The notes beneath the pieces were generated by a model that saw only the letters and a program-made list of their open reading frames with translations, had not been told where the DNA came from and made no database searches. This document shows, in pieces, positions 46,542 to 56,608 of a stretch of DNA of 64,000 nt; position 1 is the stretch's first letter, and every line of letters begins with the position of its first letter. Source of the DNA: Pleurostoma richardsiae (taxonomy: Eukaryota; Ascomycota; Sordariomycetes; Calosphaeriales; Pleurostomataceae); contig JANBVO010000006.1 of the NCBI GenBank assembly GCA_030052745.1, positions 1 to 64,000 on the forward strand, read 5' to 3'. A program made the position numbers and the translations under genes.

Positions 46542-49500
46542 ATGGTGGCTCCCGCGGCTTCCAGACTGCCCAGAAGCGCTGCGTTGGCCGTTACCAAGTC
46601 ACACCAGAGAGGCAAAGAGCCCCAGGACGGTCCACGGTCTGCATCCCAAACCTCCGATGCGCCTGGGCCCAGAAATGTCACAAACACCTTGCAGTCACCG
46701 CCAGAGTCTCATGAAGGGACAGTCCAGCTCTCCTCGCTTGAAAAACGCTGTGAAGATGGCGCAGGGCGGCTTGTTGATGGTCAGGCGTCTCAGGTCACGG
46801 TTTTCTCGTTACCAGCGGATTCCTTAGACGCCTGTGACCTCGGTGCTGGATTCACCTATGGCAAGCCTGTGATACTCAGTCCCAACCAGTTCAGCAAGCG
46901 TGTAACGGGAAAGGCCAAACAGCCAGGTCAGGTACCGCTGGGTCCCCTTGGTGAACAGCATCCCGTTGTCCATCCCCGGTCTCATTCTCAGCACGTTCAA
47001 TATACCCATCAAGAACAATCCCAACCGGGTCAGTCTACGGCATCCATCTCATCAGGGTCAAAGGGAGGAATAGGGACTGCTAGAAGGACAGAACCCGACT
47101 ACCAGTCGGCTAAAAGCGACAAGCAGTTTGCTCATGATCGGCATGATCAGCCCCATCCTGGGACACGCGAACCGTCTCAAGCAGGCAGAGGCCCACATGA
47201 CGGTACAGATCTGGATACAGTCGAAGAAACAATGGCGGATGCTTTTCCACCACTGGATAAGAGAGAGGGAAATTCAGTTATGCAGAGTAACCTTATGCAG
47301 CTCCCCTCGACCTTGTTCACTCAGGCCCAGAAACCTGATGGTCTCCTCGCGTCTTATGAAGATGCTGAGCGCGGCGACAGGGTAATTGAGCAACCCATAC
47401 CCGCTTCCGCCCATGGTCATGGATCACAAGGTCGGAGAAGAGCGGCTGGACCTGGCCACCGCGGATCCAGTTACAAGAACCGGTCGTCCGCCACTCACAA
47501 GGCCACAGCAACGAACACACCCACCACAAATGGACCCGCCGGCGTCGCTGCTGATGATCCGTTGAGACGACCGAAATCCTGTGAATCGAATACTTCAAAG
47601 AAGAGGGCGGTCTCTAGGCGTAAGAATACGACGCGGGCAGCAAGGTCGGCCTCGCGGTGTTCCACGGACAGCCATCTGACTGGTCGATCGCGAAGTAGCA
47701 CGAACAGCAATGACAGGGTTATATCATCCATTGCGGGCGACTTTCTGGGTTTCATCAACCCCATGATGAGCTCAGTCCAGGAACAGCAAAAAAGGAAGGA
47801 TGCAAAGATCGGCATCCTGAGTCGGCAGCTGCAGGAGACATCCAAGCGCCACTCGTCATGTCTGGCCTCTGTTGAAGATCGTGATAGATCTATTCTTAGA
47901 CTGACGGAGGAGCGAGACGAGCTAACGGAGCAGCTGAACAAGGTGACGGAACAACTCAAGGACGTTTCGTCTCGCGAAGAAACTACGAAGACAAAGTTCG
48001 AAAAATACCGAGAGCACATCAATGCGGCGATTGAGGAGCAGCAGGACCTGTACAAGCAAACCCAGGCAGCCCATAAGTTGACTTTGGACGAAGTGCGTGC
48101 CGCAGAACTCAGGAGGCAGACCGTGGAAGCACAGGCCAAGAAGCAGGCCGACAACACCAGTCAACGCCTCGTTGCATGTTGGAATGATATCAAGGAGCTG
48201 CAAAAGGAACGCCAGAAATGTTCGTAAGACCCGATTGTTTCACTGTCTCGAGGTGTCCGTGACTGACGAGTCAGACGACGAAACCACCGAGAACTTGAAG
48301 AATCAGATCAAGGACAAGGATGAGGAATTGGCTCGTTCAGTAGATAAAGTTCAAAGCTTGGTCCACCAAAACACCATCCAAGCCGCCATCCAAGAAAGCA
48401 TGCAGACACTAATCGCCCGAACGGAGGAGATTCTGGACAAGACGGGTTCTTCCGAGGCTCAGACTGTTGGACTTGAGCAACGTATCATTGAGAGCCAGCA
48501 ACCAAGGTTGGTCCAAAGCAAGGATTACTGTGGACACGGACTAACAAGTCAGGCTACAAAGGATCATGGGGCATTTGGAGACCGTCACAGCTCAGGCTGG
48601 ATTTCAAGTCCAAGAGCTCAAGGATCTCAAGGAAACAAACACAAAGATGGTTTCCAGGTCAGTGCACCATCCTCTCGCTTCTATGAGTACCAGATCACTA
48701 ACAAGACGGGGAAGCATTACCGAGAAGCTGGAAGTAATAGCTACTCAGCAGTTGAAGGAGCTCAACACTACTTCTCAGCTAGATGAGATGGTCAAGATCC
48801 ATATGAACAAACTCGGAAAGAATCTTGCCGCTTGCGAAGACGCTCTAGCTCATGACTTGGCGGAGAGCAGGAGCGAGAATAATTTTCTGGCTCGGGCCGT
48901 GGAAGAGAGGGAGCTGGAATATCGGGAACTCGCTGCGAGTCTGAATCAACTAGAAGATCACAGCAGAACGCAAGAGGAACACATTCAAGAGCTAGAGGAG
49001 AGCCTTGAGCGAGCGCGGTCGGAGAATCCAACGCTCGCCATGGAGCTAGACGCTACACGCAAAGAAGCATGGCAACTGAATGATGATGCGGCGGCCAAGG
49101 CTACCATGATAGCCGAGCTCGAGAAGAAGATCACGGATCAAGACCAGGCCCACATGGCTGAAATTGAGCGACAGCGAGACAGTGCTGCCAAGCTTAATCA
49201 CATGCTGCAGGCCCAGCAGGAAGCTGCGCGAGCCTCCGAGCAGCGTGCTGTCCAGGTTGCACAGCAGGAAGCAATACGGAACTACGAGCAAGTTAAGCAA
49301 GCAATGCAGGAGCTCATCGACCGAGCGGAGCTTGAAGAGTCCTTGCTCAGAGACCAGCTGATGACGGCAAAACGAAATATTTCAGAGGTGGAAGAACGTG
49401 GCCAACGTGATCTGTCGACCCTCAAGACTGAGCTTGCCGTTGCAAGGTCTGAGGTGATACGCTTCAAAGCGACTGCTCGCGAAGCCAACATCCTGAAGAC

Positions 49501-50728
49501 CAAGCTAGCTCGTGCCGAGAAGAAATCTATGGAGCTGGAGAAGGACTGTGCGATACTCAATAGCAAAACCCAGACTATCCTCGACGGTCTCAGGCAGTGG
49601 GTGCGCGACACCGGTATCAACGATATCGCACTTTCCAGCATAGCTGAATACGATCTCAGTGACTCTGATAGTGCACTTCCTCCGTCCTCAAAGCTCCAGA
49701 AGATTGGTCACTTGCTAGAGGCGGTCCATCAGTGTAATATCCGAAGAGAGCAGTCCAATGGCGTTGATGACACGCCGGGTGCTCTTGGGGATTATACTTT
49801 TGAGCCCATACCAGGAGGTCGCTCAAAAGACATTGTTAATGCAATGACCTCGGATGAATGGGATCGGACGCGACGAGTAAGCCTCAAGAGTCCCGCTCCT
49901 GATGCCCCCGAGCCAAGTCCGCCCTCTGTCGTCGATGAGAGAGAACGGAGAAGAGTTGGTACGAATCTTAAATCAATAATGAAGAGGATTACACGGGACG
50001 CATTGGAGCAAGACGGACAGGCCACAGGGACAGACAAAGTTACCAAATCACCTGCACTTCCAGGCCGGAACTCCTTCGACCGCGGCCCGTACAATCGGCC
50101 CGTGGCAGGAGGCGTCATAGAGAAATCAAGTCATCCAAAGATTACTCAAGGTGGACACTTGCCAGAAAAGGAAGTCTCTAGCCGCCCTCCTTTTGGACTC
50201 CACCGCTCCGAGAATCATGGCGAGGACGAGCTTCGCGAAATCAAGGGTGAAACTGTGCCAACGCGAGCGCGCAAACGGAAACACGAAGAATCAGCGCTTC
50301 GTTCGGACGGTCCGAAGAAGGCAAGACAGGGGCCGAGCGACAAGGCCTCCGCCGGCCTTGATGAACCTACGCGTGCCCCGAAAGAACAAATGTCTGCGGA
50401 ACCGAAGTCGGGCACAGACCCGACAGCCACGCCAGATACCCATAGCATCAGCCGCTCGTCAGAACCGAAGTTGTCCGCGAAAATCAATGACAGAAAAGAG
50501 AAGCAGTCGGAACTGTACATGTACTTGTACGGTTCGGAACAGGATTCGGATTCATCCCTGGTCCCACGTGAGGATGCTAGCCAAGAATCCAGAGGCACAT
50601 GCTCCTCAGGCCTAAAGACATACAGTTCTAGGACGCGAGATCAGAACGGAGGCTCGGGGTACAAGCATTTCGACTTTGGGCAGGAAGACTCACAAGACTC
50701 GATACATTTCTCGCAAGATACTCACTGA
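46542..50728 (+). CDS. large nuclear coiled-coil protein of unknown function
   Basis: Three exons, 46542-48219, 48275-48506 and 48553-50728, join in phase to 1361 residues. The first intron uses GTTCGT...GTCAG with a TGACTGAC branch region. Residues 1-400 are disordered and rich in Ser, Gln and basic residues (RSASRCSTDSHLTGRSRSS). From about 410 to 1000 almost everything is predicted coiled coil (KIGILSRQLQETSKRHSS, TEERDELTEQLNKVTEQLKD, EEHIQELEESLERARSE). The tail is disordered with a bipartite basic cluster (RARKRKHEESALRSDGPKKA) that should send it to the nucleus. Disordered ends around a central rod resemble synaptonemal-complex transverse filaments (Zip1, Sordaria Sme4), but spindle-pole and kinetochore proteins look alike, so I give no name. 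A 57-nt in-frame segment (48658-48714) could be an extra intron. Confidence 0.8.
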
Positions 50729-51265
50729 AGGGAATGGAATTGCTATGCAACCATGTTGCCCAGTCTTGCCTTCGTTGACCGTGGATTAGCTCAACAATTT
50801 GCTGCACAAGACGGTTGGAGTCGCTGTTCTCTTGTTAAAAAGCGTCACTCAAAGGAGCTGAGCATGAGGGCTATATTGCCGCAACAAGCCTTGGAGGGAC
50901 GGAATCAAGGGACCAGGAAGCCGGATTTAGTGATACGTCGCTTTCTAGCTGTAGCTCTGTCGGGATACATAGCTGGGGAATGCAGGCACATTGACCACGG
51001 GATGCTTAAGGCGCGTGACAGCTATATGCTTTTGTCCTTAGGAGTCTTGCTTTTGCATTTCGAAATATATGTTCACCAAAACTCCTCCCACAATGCCCAT
51101 GTGCAAACCATATCGATACAGAGTCTAACGCATCTGGGATAACCGCCTTGGCCTTCCTCAACTGTTGTCCAGCGCCTAACTCAGCTGCGTCCCGATTTTG
51201 GTACAAGTGGATTCCTTGTCGTCGTATGTACAGGTAGTCGAAATAATCGGTCTGGTTCGCGGCAA
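50729..51265. other. convergent 3' flank
   Basis: 537 nt between the coiled-coil gene and the bL33m stop. Nothing coding was accepted. Confidence 0.5.
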
Positions 51266-51634
51266 TCACCTGCCCTTCCGTTTCTGTTCAAGAAAGAGGA
51301 CCTTTCTGCGCACTGTTCCGAGTTGTACCATCAGCGTCCGGCTCATTTTTTCGATTGCGGCGCGAGACTAGGGTCGCAGCAAAGAAGGCAATCCGAAGGC
51401 TGGGTGATGCTTACCGACTGGATCGTACTTGAGCATGCTCATGGGCGCCGATGTCCGGGGCCGGCCGAAGGTGTAGAAGAAGCCGGTCATCGCCATCGAG
51501 ATCAGACGTACCGAGATCACCCGGGATTTCGCTGGAAAAGAAAACGCCCGTTAGCTCCAGGAATTTGGAAGGGTTGCCGCAAGCAGCAATGGGCAAAAGA
51601 CCATGTTCAGGAGGCAGGTACCTTTCTTGGCCAT
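51266..51634 (-). CDS. MRPL39: mitochondrial large-subunit ribosomal protein bL33m
   Basis: Three small exons, 51622-51634, 51415-51531 and 51266-51312, join in phase to 58 residues beginning [20 protein letters not shown]. The remaining residues contain [24 protein letters not shown] and end [14 protein letters not shown]. This is the bL33 pattern: a basic start, a Tyr-rich beta strand (FFYT), K-Y-D-P before a strand rich in basic residues, and usual length 50-60. The cysteines of zinc-binding bL33 are absent, as in other mitochondrial forms. The protein stays in the mitochondrial large subunit near the E site. The first exon has only 13 nt (ATGGCCAAGAAAG), so start and first donor decide the call; both fit (GTACCT donor). 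The gene is divergent from the Fpg gene and shares its promoter. Confidence 0.93.
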
Positions 51635-51969
51635 CGTGGCGGCTGCGAAGCTCGAATTGATAGCTGCACGGGAAAGTGCTTCGGGGTCCTCAAATTCAGA
51701 GCCGGGAGGAAGCGATCGTCGTCTGACGGAAGAGCCAGTCGCGCATGTGGCTGGTGAGCCTCACGTGGCTGTGCATATTACTATGAGTTTTGTCACGTGA
51801 CTACGCGCCCTTCTTGCGACGTGGGAGTCAAGTCTCGGCTTCGGAAGACGCGTCTCATATGACGTCTTCCCCCTCAGTCCAGGCCACATCGCCTCTCGTA
51901 GAGATCCTTCTACCGTTTCGAACTGCAGTCCCTCTTCGGCTTCGTTAGGTGTATTACCGGACAGATACA
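51635..51969. other. shared divergent promoter bL33m / Fpg
   Basis: 335 nt between two start codons. It holds two CACGTG E-box cores (51763-51768 and 51795-51800), the second within the palindrome listed separately. No TATA box is evident. Confidence 0.6.
51793..51802. promoter_or_regulatory. palindromic E-box GTCACGTGAC
   Basis: A perfect 10-nt palindrome with a CACGTG core about 165 nt from both divergent starts. CACGTG is bound by bHLH factors such as Cbf1 and fungal SREBP-like proteins. Binding here is inferred from sequence only. Confidence 0.45.
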
Positions 51970-53368
51970 ATGCCTGAGATTGCCGAAAGTGCGTGAGAGT
52001 CACAACGGATGTGCTTGACATGGGGCACTGTCACTGTAGCTGACATGTTGCAGTCGCGAGGATCGTCCACTTCCTCCGCCACCATCTGGTCGGCAAGAAG
52101 ATTGCGAAGGTCCAGGCACCAGATGATGCCGTGATATTTGGAAAGGTCGGGACGACGGGCCCGGCCTTCGAGGCCGCTCTTAAGGGCAAGAAGGTGGGTC
52201 CCGATGCTAGGATGTCGTCTCGAGCCAGCCTCAATGCTTAGTCTTCACGCAGGTCATCGCGGCCGGGAATCAGGGAAAATACTTCTGGTATGTCCTATCG
52301 GTACACTGGATCAACGGTATCTAACCTCCATAGGTTGATCCTTGACAGCCCGCCTCATCCTGTGATGCACTTTGGCATGACTGGTTAGTAGCCGCCAAGT
52401 CCTCAGCAGTTGCCTTTGATCTGACGGCGACAGGGTGGATCCACATCAAGGGCGAGCGTACACAGTATACTAATTATTACAACAAATTGAAGTCCGAGGA
52501 GAAGAACCAATGGCCTCCCAAATTCTGGAAGTTCCAGTTAGAGACTGAAGGGAGCCCAAAGGTCGAGGTCGCGTTCACAGATCCTCGACGCTTCGGCAGG
52601 ATACGGCTAGTTGACTGCCCTGGTGATGACATACGCAAGCACTCCCCTTTGGTGGAAAATGGACCGGATCCTGTGGTCGATACCGAGATATTCACAGAAG
52701 ACTACTTGCGAGACAAGATGGAAAGCCGCAAAGTTCCGATCAAGGCCTTGATTCTCGACCAGACCGTGATCAGCGGCGTTGGTAACTGGGTGGCCGACGA
52801 GAGTCTCTACCAGGCGAAGCTTCATCCCGAGCAGTATTGCAACGATTTCAGCGACGAGCAGATCAAGGAGCTCTACAGGGCGATACGCTACGTCTGCCAG
52901 TTAGCAGTCGACAAACTTGGGGACTCTGATGAGTTTCCAGAGGACTGGATCTTCCACCACCGATGGGACAAGGGCAAGAAGGGAGCGACTGGCAAGCTCC
53001 CGAACGGTGAAAGGCTCGCATTCCTGACTGTCGGCGGGAGAACGAGCTGTTACGCCCCGAACATCCAGAAAAAGACCGGTGCCGTCGTACCAGGAGTTCG
53101 CGAAGAGCCCCTTGATGGAGATGAGAAGGTGAAGCCATCAACTTCGAAGGCTGTACGGAAACCCAAAGCGGAAGAGGTAGAGGAAGAAGAAGCGCAGCCA
53201 AAGAAGCGACGCAAGACGGGGAAGGTCGAGGCGGTAGCAAATGCAAAGAAGGCGGCGCCAGCTCCTACGAAAAAGCCAACAAAAGGGGCAAAGCGGGCAG
53301 CCGCTGAACCGGCGCCAGACGCAGATGCTGGCAGACGCAGATCGGGACGACTGAAGAGGGAGGCATGA
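51970..53368 (+). CDS. formamidopyrimidine-DNA glycosylase, fungal Fpg/Nei type
   Basis: Base-excision repair enzyme removing oxidised purines (8-oxoguanine, FapyG) with an associated AP-lyase step. Five exons (51970-51988, 52054-52193, 52253-52287, 52334-52383, 52434-53368) join in phase to 392 residues. The N-terminal MPEIAE supplies the catalytic Pro2 and Glu3. NQGKYFW has the conserved Lys (residue 62), VMHFGMTGWI continues the N-domain, TDPRRFGRI is the conserved Arg loop, and LDQTVISGVGNWVADESLY is the helix-two-turn-helix. The bacterial C-terminal zinc finger is missing, as in plant and fungal Fpg proteins; GERLAFLTVGGRTSCYAPNI replaces it. A basic, disordered tail follows (PKKRRKTGK, then RRRSGRLKREA), likely nuclear targeting. 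The first exon is 19 nt. Confidence 0.96.
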
Positions 53369-53633
53369 ACTTTCGCGCCGTCACTCCGGATCCTGGTCCT
53401 CTCCAGCTTGGCATCTGTAAGACGATGCCACATCGTCGCCAAGGGCACGCTTACCCTGGAATCAGGAATTGGAACTAAGCTGGGCGTGTATCTGTTAGAG
53501 TACCTTGCATGGATGACAGACTATCCTCCTGCGCACTTTCGTCTCACCCATAGCATGCAATTTACCCCACTGCTGCGCAGTTCGGTTATGTATATATCTC
53601 CATTTTTACAAGTCATGACGTACTAGAAGTTGT

Positions 53634-54234
53634 TCACGGCTCAGATTCGACGTCAGGCGGGAAGGTGCCGAACAGCGCCATCAGATGCTGAGTGTCTTCG
53701 GAGGTGAGCTTCTTTCCGCCCTCGGTCCCTTTGGCAAGCATGCGGAAGTCTTGTGAATGTCAGTCCCTCGAACTTCGACTGAAAAGTCTAGGATGGGTTG
53801 AGAAAGCAGCTAACAGTCAATATAGTAGCCGGGAGTTGCAGTCATGAATAGCTCTGCTTCTTCGGTAGAGGACGCGTTCTTAAAGGTATGGATGGCTCGC
53901 GGCGGAACGACCATCAAGTCATCCTTTGAAGCGTCGACATCGCCGTCAGGAGTGACGAACGTGACGGTCCCTAGGATCGGCGCATCAGTACGGCTCCGGT
54001 CCGGCTCCCGGGCACTCCGCTACCTTTGGTCACGAAGAAGCACTCGTCATGGAAGCGATGCCAGTGCATCGGCGGGCCTGAGGCACCTCCGGGCATCACG
54101 AGAGTTATGCAGCCCACTCTATTATCTGTGTTCGTGCCGTCCTCGAAGACATAGCATGTCATCGGCCCGATCTTGAGCACCTCGGCCGTTTCTTTCTTGT
54201 AGAGCCTCACCGGCGTTGGGCCTCGGAGTGGCAT
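53634..54234 (-). CDS. cupin-domain protein, 5' end unresolved
   Basis: Small single-domain cupin. Exons 54024-54234, 53815-53970 and 53634-53749 join in phase to 160 residues from the internal ATG at 54234. Metal-site motif 1 is MHWHRFHDECFFVTKG (two His and a Glu) and the second His lies in PPRAIHTFKN; both match the cupin fold used by dioxygenases, isomerases and storage proteins. Upstream, the frame remains family-like (PRDRLGETVPCFPK) with no ATG before a stop, so the true start probably sits on another exon near 54330-54500 that I could not place. EDGTNTDNRVG and YYIDYFRMLA suggest the fungal family of small cupins often found near secondary-metabolism or stress genes. Substrate is unknown. 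Confidence 0.75.
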
Positions 54235-56256
54235 TTTCGGGAAGCACGGCACGGTTTCACCGAGTCTGTCTCTGGGCTTGTTGCGGAGGAGTCTCTTCGG
54301 CTCCAATGGCCGTAATGAGAATGCGGTGTCTGCAGGTCAGTCACGTGTGGGGGAGAGATCCGCAACCAATGATCAGAACGCCCCCAATCCGCGCCCCCTG
54401 AACCCCTGTGTTCTTCGTCGTTGATCCCGCATCCGGACCGCCTTCCTCCGCAGCCTCCGCAAGCAGTTTTGCGCGTTTTGCTTCGCAAAACAGCCCTGGG
54501 CGTGATCCTCACATTTGCACTTCATGCATCTTTTTTCTCTCCCAGGAGTTTCCTGGTAAGGATCACGTGTGCCACTGGCACTCGTTGCCTCCAATTCGTC
54601 TGAGGTTGCCGAAATGAAACAGAGCTAGCAAGTGCCGCTCATCTGCCGTTGACGTCGGCTAAAGAGCCGGATCCAAACAACGCCGTCACATTACGAGTAG
54701 TAGATGGCGCTAGGTCCTCCCTCGATGACTTTGTTTTCACGACCCCTCTCTACACTACAGAAAAAAGGGCCTGAACAGTGATCTAGGACAAGGACAAGAG
54801 CCGTTGTTAACAGCAGATTCGCTTGACCTTCGAGGCATATATCACTAAGGCTGTCCTTCTTCAGAGGCAGAAGCGTGGGCTTCTGATCGATCTTTCTGAT
54901 TAGTAACACGATCACTGGTAGCTAATGTATCTCGAACAGCCAATTCGGTTCTCTGGTCACAATTCGCTCATTTGTATCTCCTTGGCTATGAAGATCTTGT
55001 CAATATAAGAACCGCTAGCCTGGGCGATGCTCTATACCTCTCCATCATCCTAGATTAATCGAGTGGCGTCTGGGTAAACCAGAGCAATATCCAAAATGAA
55101 AACCCCAGTCACACGCTGTGCCGGCAGCCCCGATACCAGCCGTAGGTGAAGGACCTGTCCCCGTGTCTCTTAATATTCGTGCTTGCTACATTGTTTGCTA
55201 ACAAACAATTGGCAGACTCTTACACGTCCAGGGCCACCCGCTGACTTGGAGCGTTAGGATCTAGTCAGGAGGTCTGGATCTGTGTCATTGCACATCCCTT
55301 CGACGGGCTCCCCTGGCATAGTGGGTGCAACCTGCTCGACTAATATCATGTCCGGCCCCCTGGTTTGGAGAAGAGCTTGCGACCCTTCTCCAAATTCTCG
55401 ACTGTGGGGAAGCTGCCGTCTCCTCATGGCCGCCTCTTCAAGGGCACAGGTCGCCATAGAGGTTCGGGCGGGCTTCCAGGGATCGCGATTCGATGTTTAA
55501 TCGGCCTGTGACTTGTCGGCGCCGTCTGTGAATGGTTTCCTGCAAGTGCTACAGTCGCCATTGCTGCTGCCTCAAGGAAGGTAGACAGACACCTGAATAT
55601 CAGCCAGCTGCTTGACGAGGCACTACTACGATGAGCCTCGATGTCCTGCGCCCCTGCACGCTTGGTGAAATATATTGCGTCCTCGTTTACTTATTGAGCG
55701 ATGGTCCCTTAACCTTTCGCAGGAGGCAACTCCCTCCGTGCTCCGACTTCTCCCAGCCACACATGTCATCTCACAACCCCCCGCAACATCCTTCCCCACA
55801 GGATCTTTCGGGCCTTCCCTGCCGTCTCTCAAGAGGCATCTGCTTCGGACGGTCTCGGTGCGAGTGATAATCTCTGTCGATCATATGGGCCCTTGCATTT
55901 GCTTTCGGCTCGTTGAGCAGATTAAACTATAGCTAGGGGGCGATAGTGAGCCCCCTGGCTAGTTCATTTCCTCCGCGAACACGCCAATCACGACTCTTCT
56001 GTTCGAGGCCACAGTCGAGTGATCAGAATTGCAACCTGGCGGAACGAAATGTCCGGAGAGCTCAGCACATCGCGCGTGTGGTGCGGGTAACAATGTTCGT
56101 TGCTGGTAACCAAAGCTGGAGGGGTTACACCGCTGTACCAAAGCATTATCTGCTTTTGGGCATGGATGGGGAAACGGCCCCTCGGTACCACTGCGTTACC
56201 AAGCCGCTGTGCACGGAGTGCTCATTCAGAGGGCGGAGGGCAACCTTCAGTATCGC

Positions 56257-56287
56257 CTGGAGCATTTCACAACCCGGAGCGGCTAAG
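56257..56287 (+). promoter_or_regulatory. possible CreA and Xyr1/XlnR site cluster
   Basis: CTGGAG (56257-56262) and CCGGAG (56274-56279) fit the CreA repressor consensus SYGGRG, and GGCTAAG (56281-56287) fits the XlnR/Xyr1 GGCTAA core, about 320 nt before the cellulase start. These short motifs are common by chance. Confidence 0.3.
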
Positions 56288-56513
56288 AGAGATCTATTCC
56301 GTGAGCTCCCATCTACTTTCATTTAGGAGAATGTCCCATGTTCCATCCGCTGGGTCTCTGTGGAGTTGTGTAGGCGGCTATCAGGCCCAAAATACCGCGG
56401 GAGCGACGTGGTCAAGGATCCCCGACAATGGTTGAGACTAAGGAAACCGAAATGCCCCTTTAGGATGCTGATTTCCCGTCTCTACGTATGGTATACGGCA
56501 AGCCTGCCGAATC

Positions 56514-56519
56514 TATAAA
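56514..56519 (+). promoter_or_regulatory. TATA box of the GH7 gene
   Basis: TATAAA lies 95 nt before the ATG at 56609, in a CTATAAAG context, a usual distance for a highly expressed fungal secreted enzyme. Confidence 0.6.
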
Positions 56520-56608
56520 GAGCTCAGACTGCCCATTCTCGTACCAAAGGTTCTCTCCCATCACAGACCACGACCGAGTCATCCCTTGCGAAGTACAGTC
56601 TTGTCGAG

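Larger units (their letters stand above)
54235..56608. other. long intergenic region, cellulase promoter
   Basis: About 2.4 kb. The part next to 54235 probably hides the first exon of the cupin gene. The remainder is the cellobiohydrolase promoter. A hairpin-like pair AGGGGGC / GCCCCCT lies at 55935-55956 with an 8-nt loop. Possible regulatory sites are listed separately. No other gene was accepted. Confidence 0.5.
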
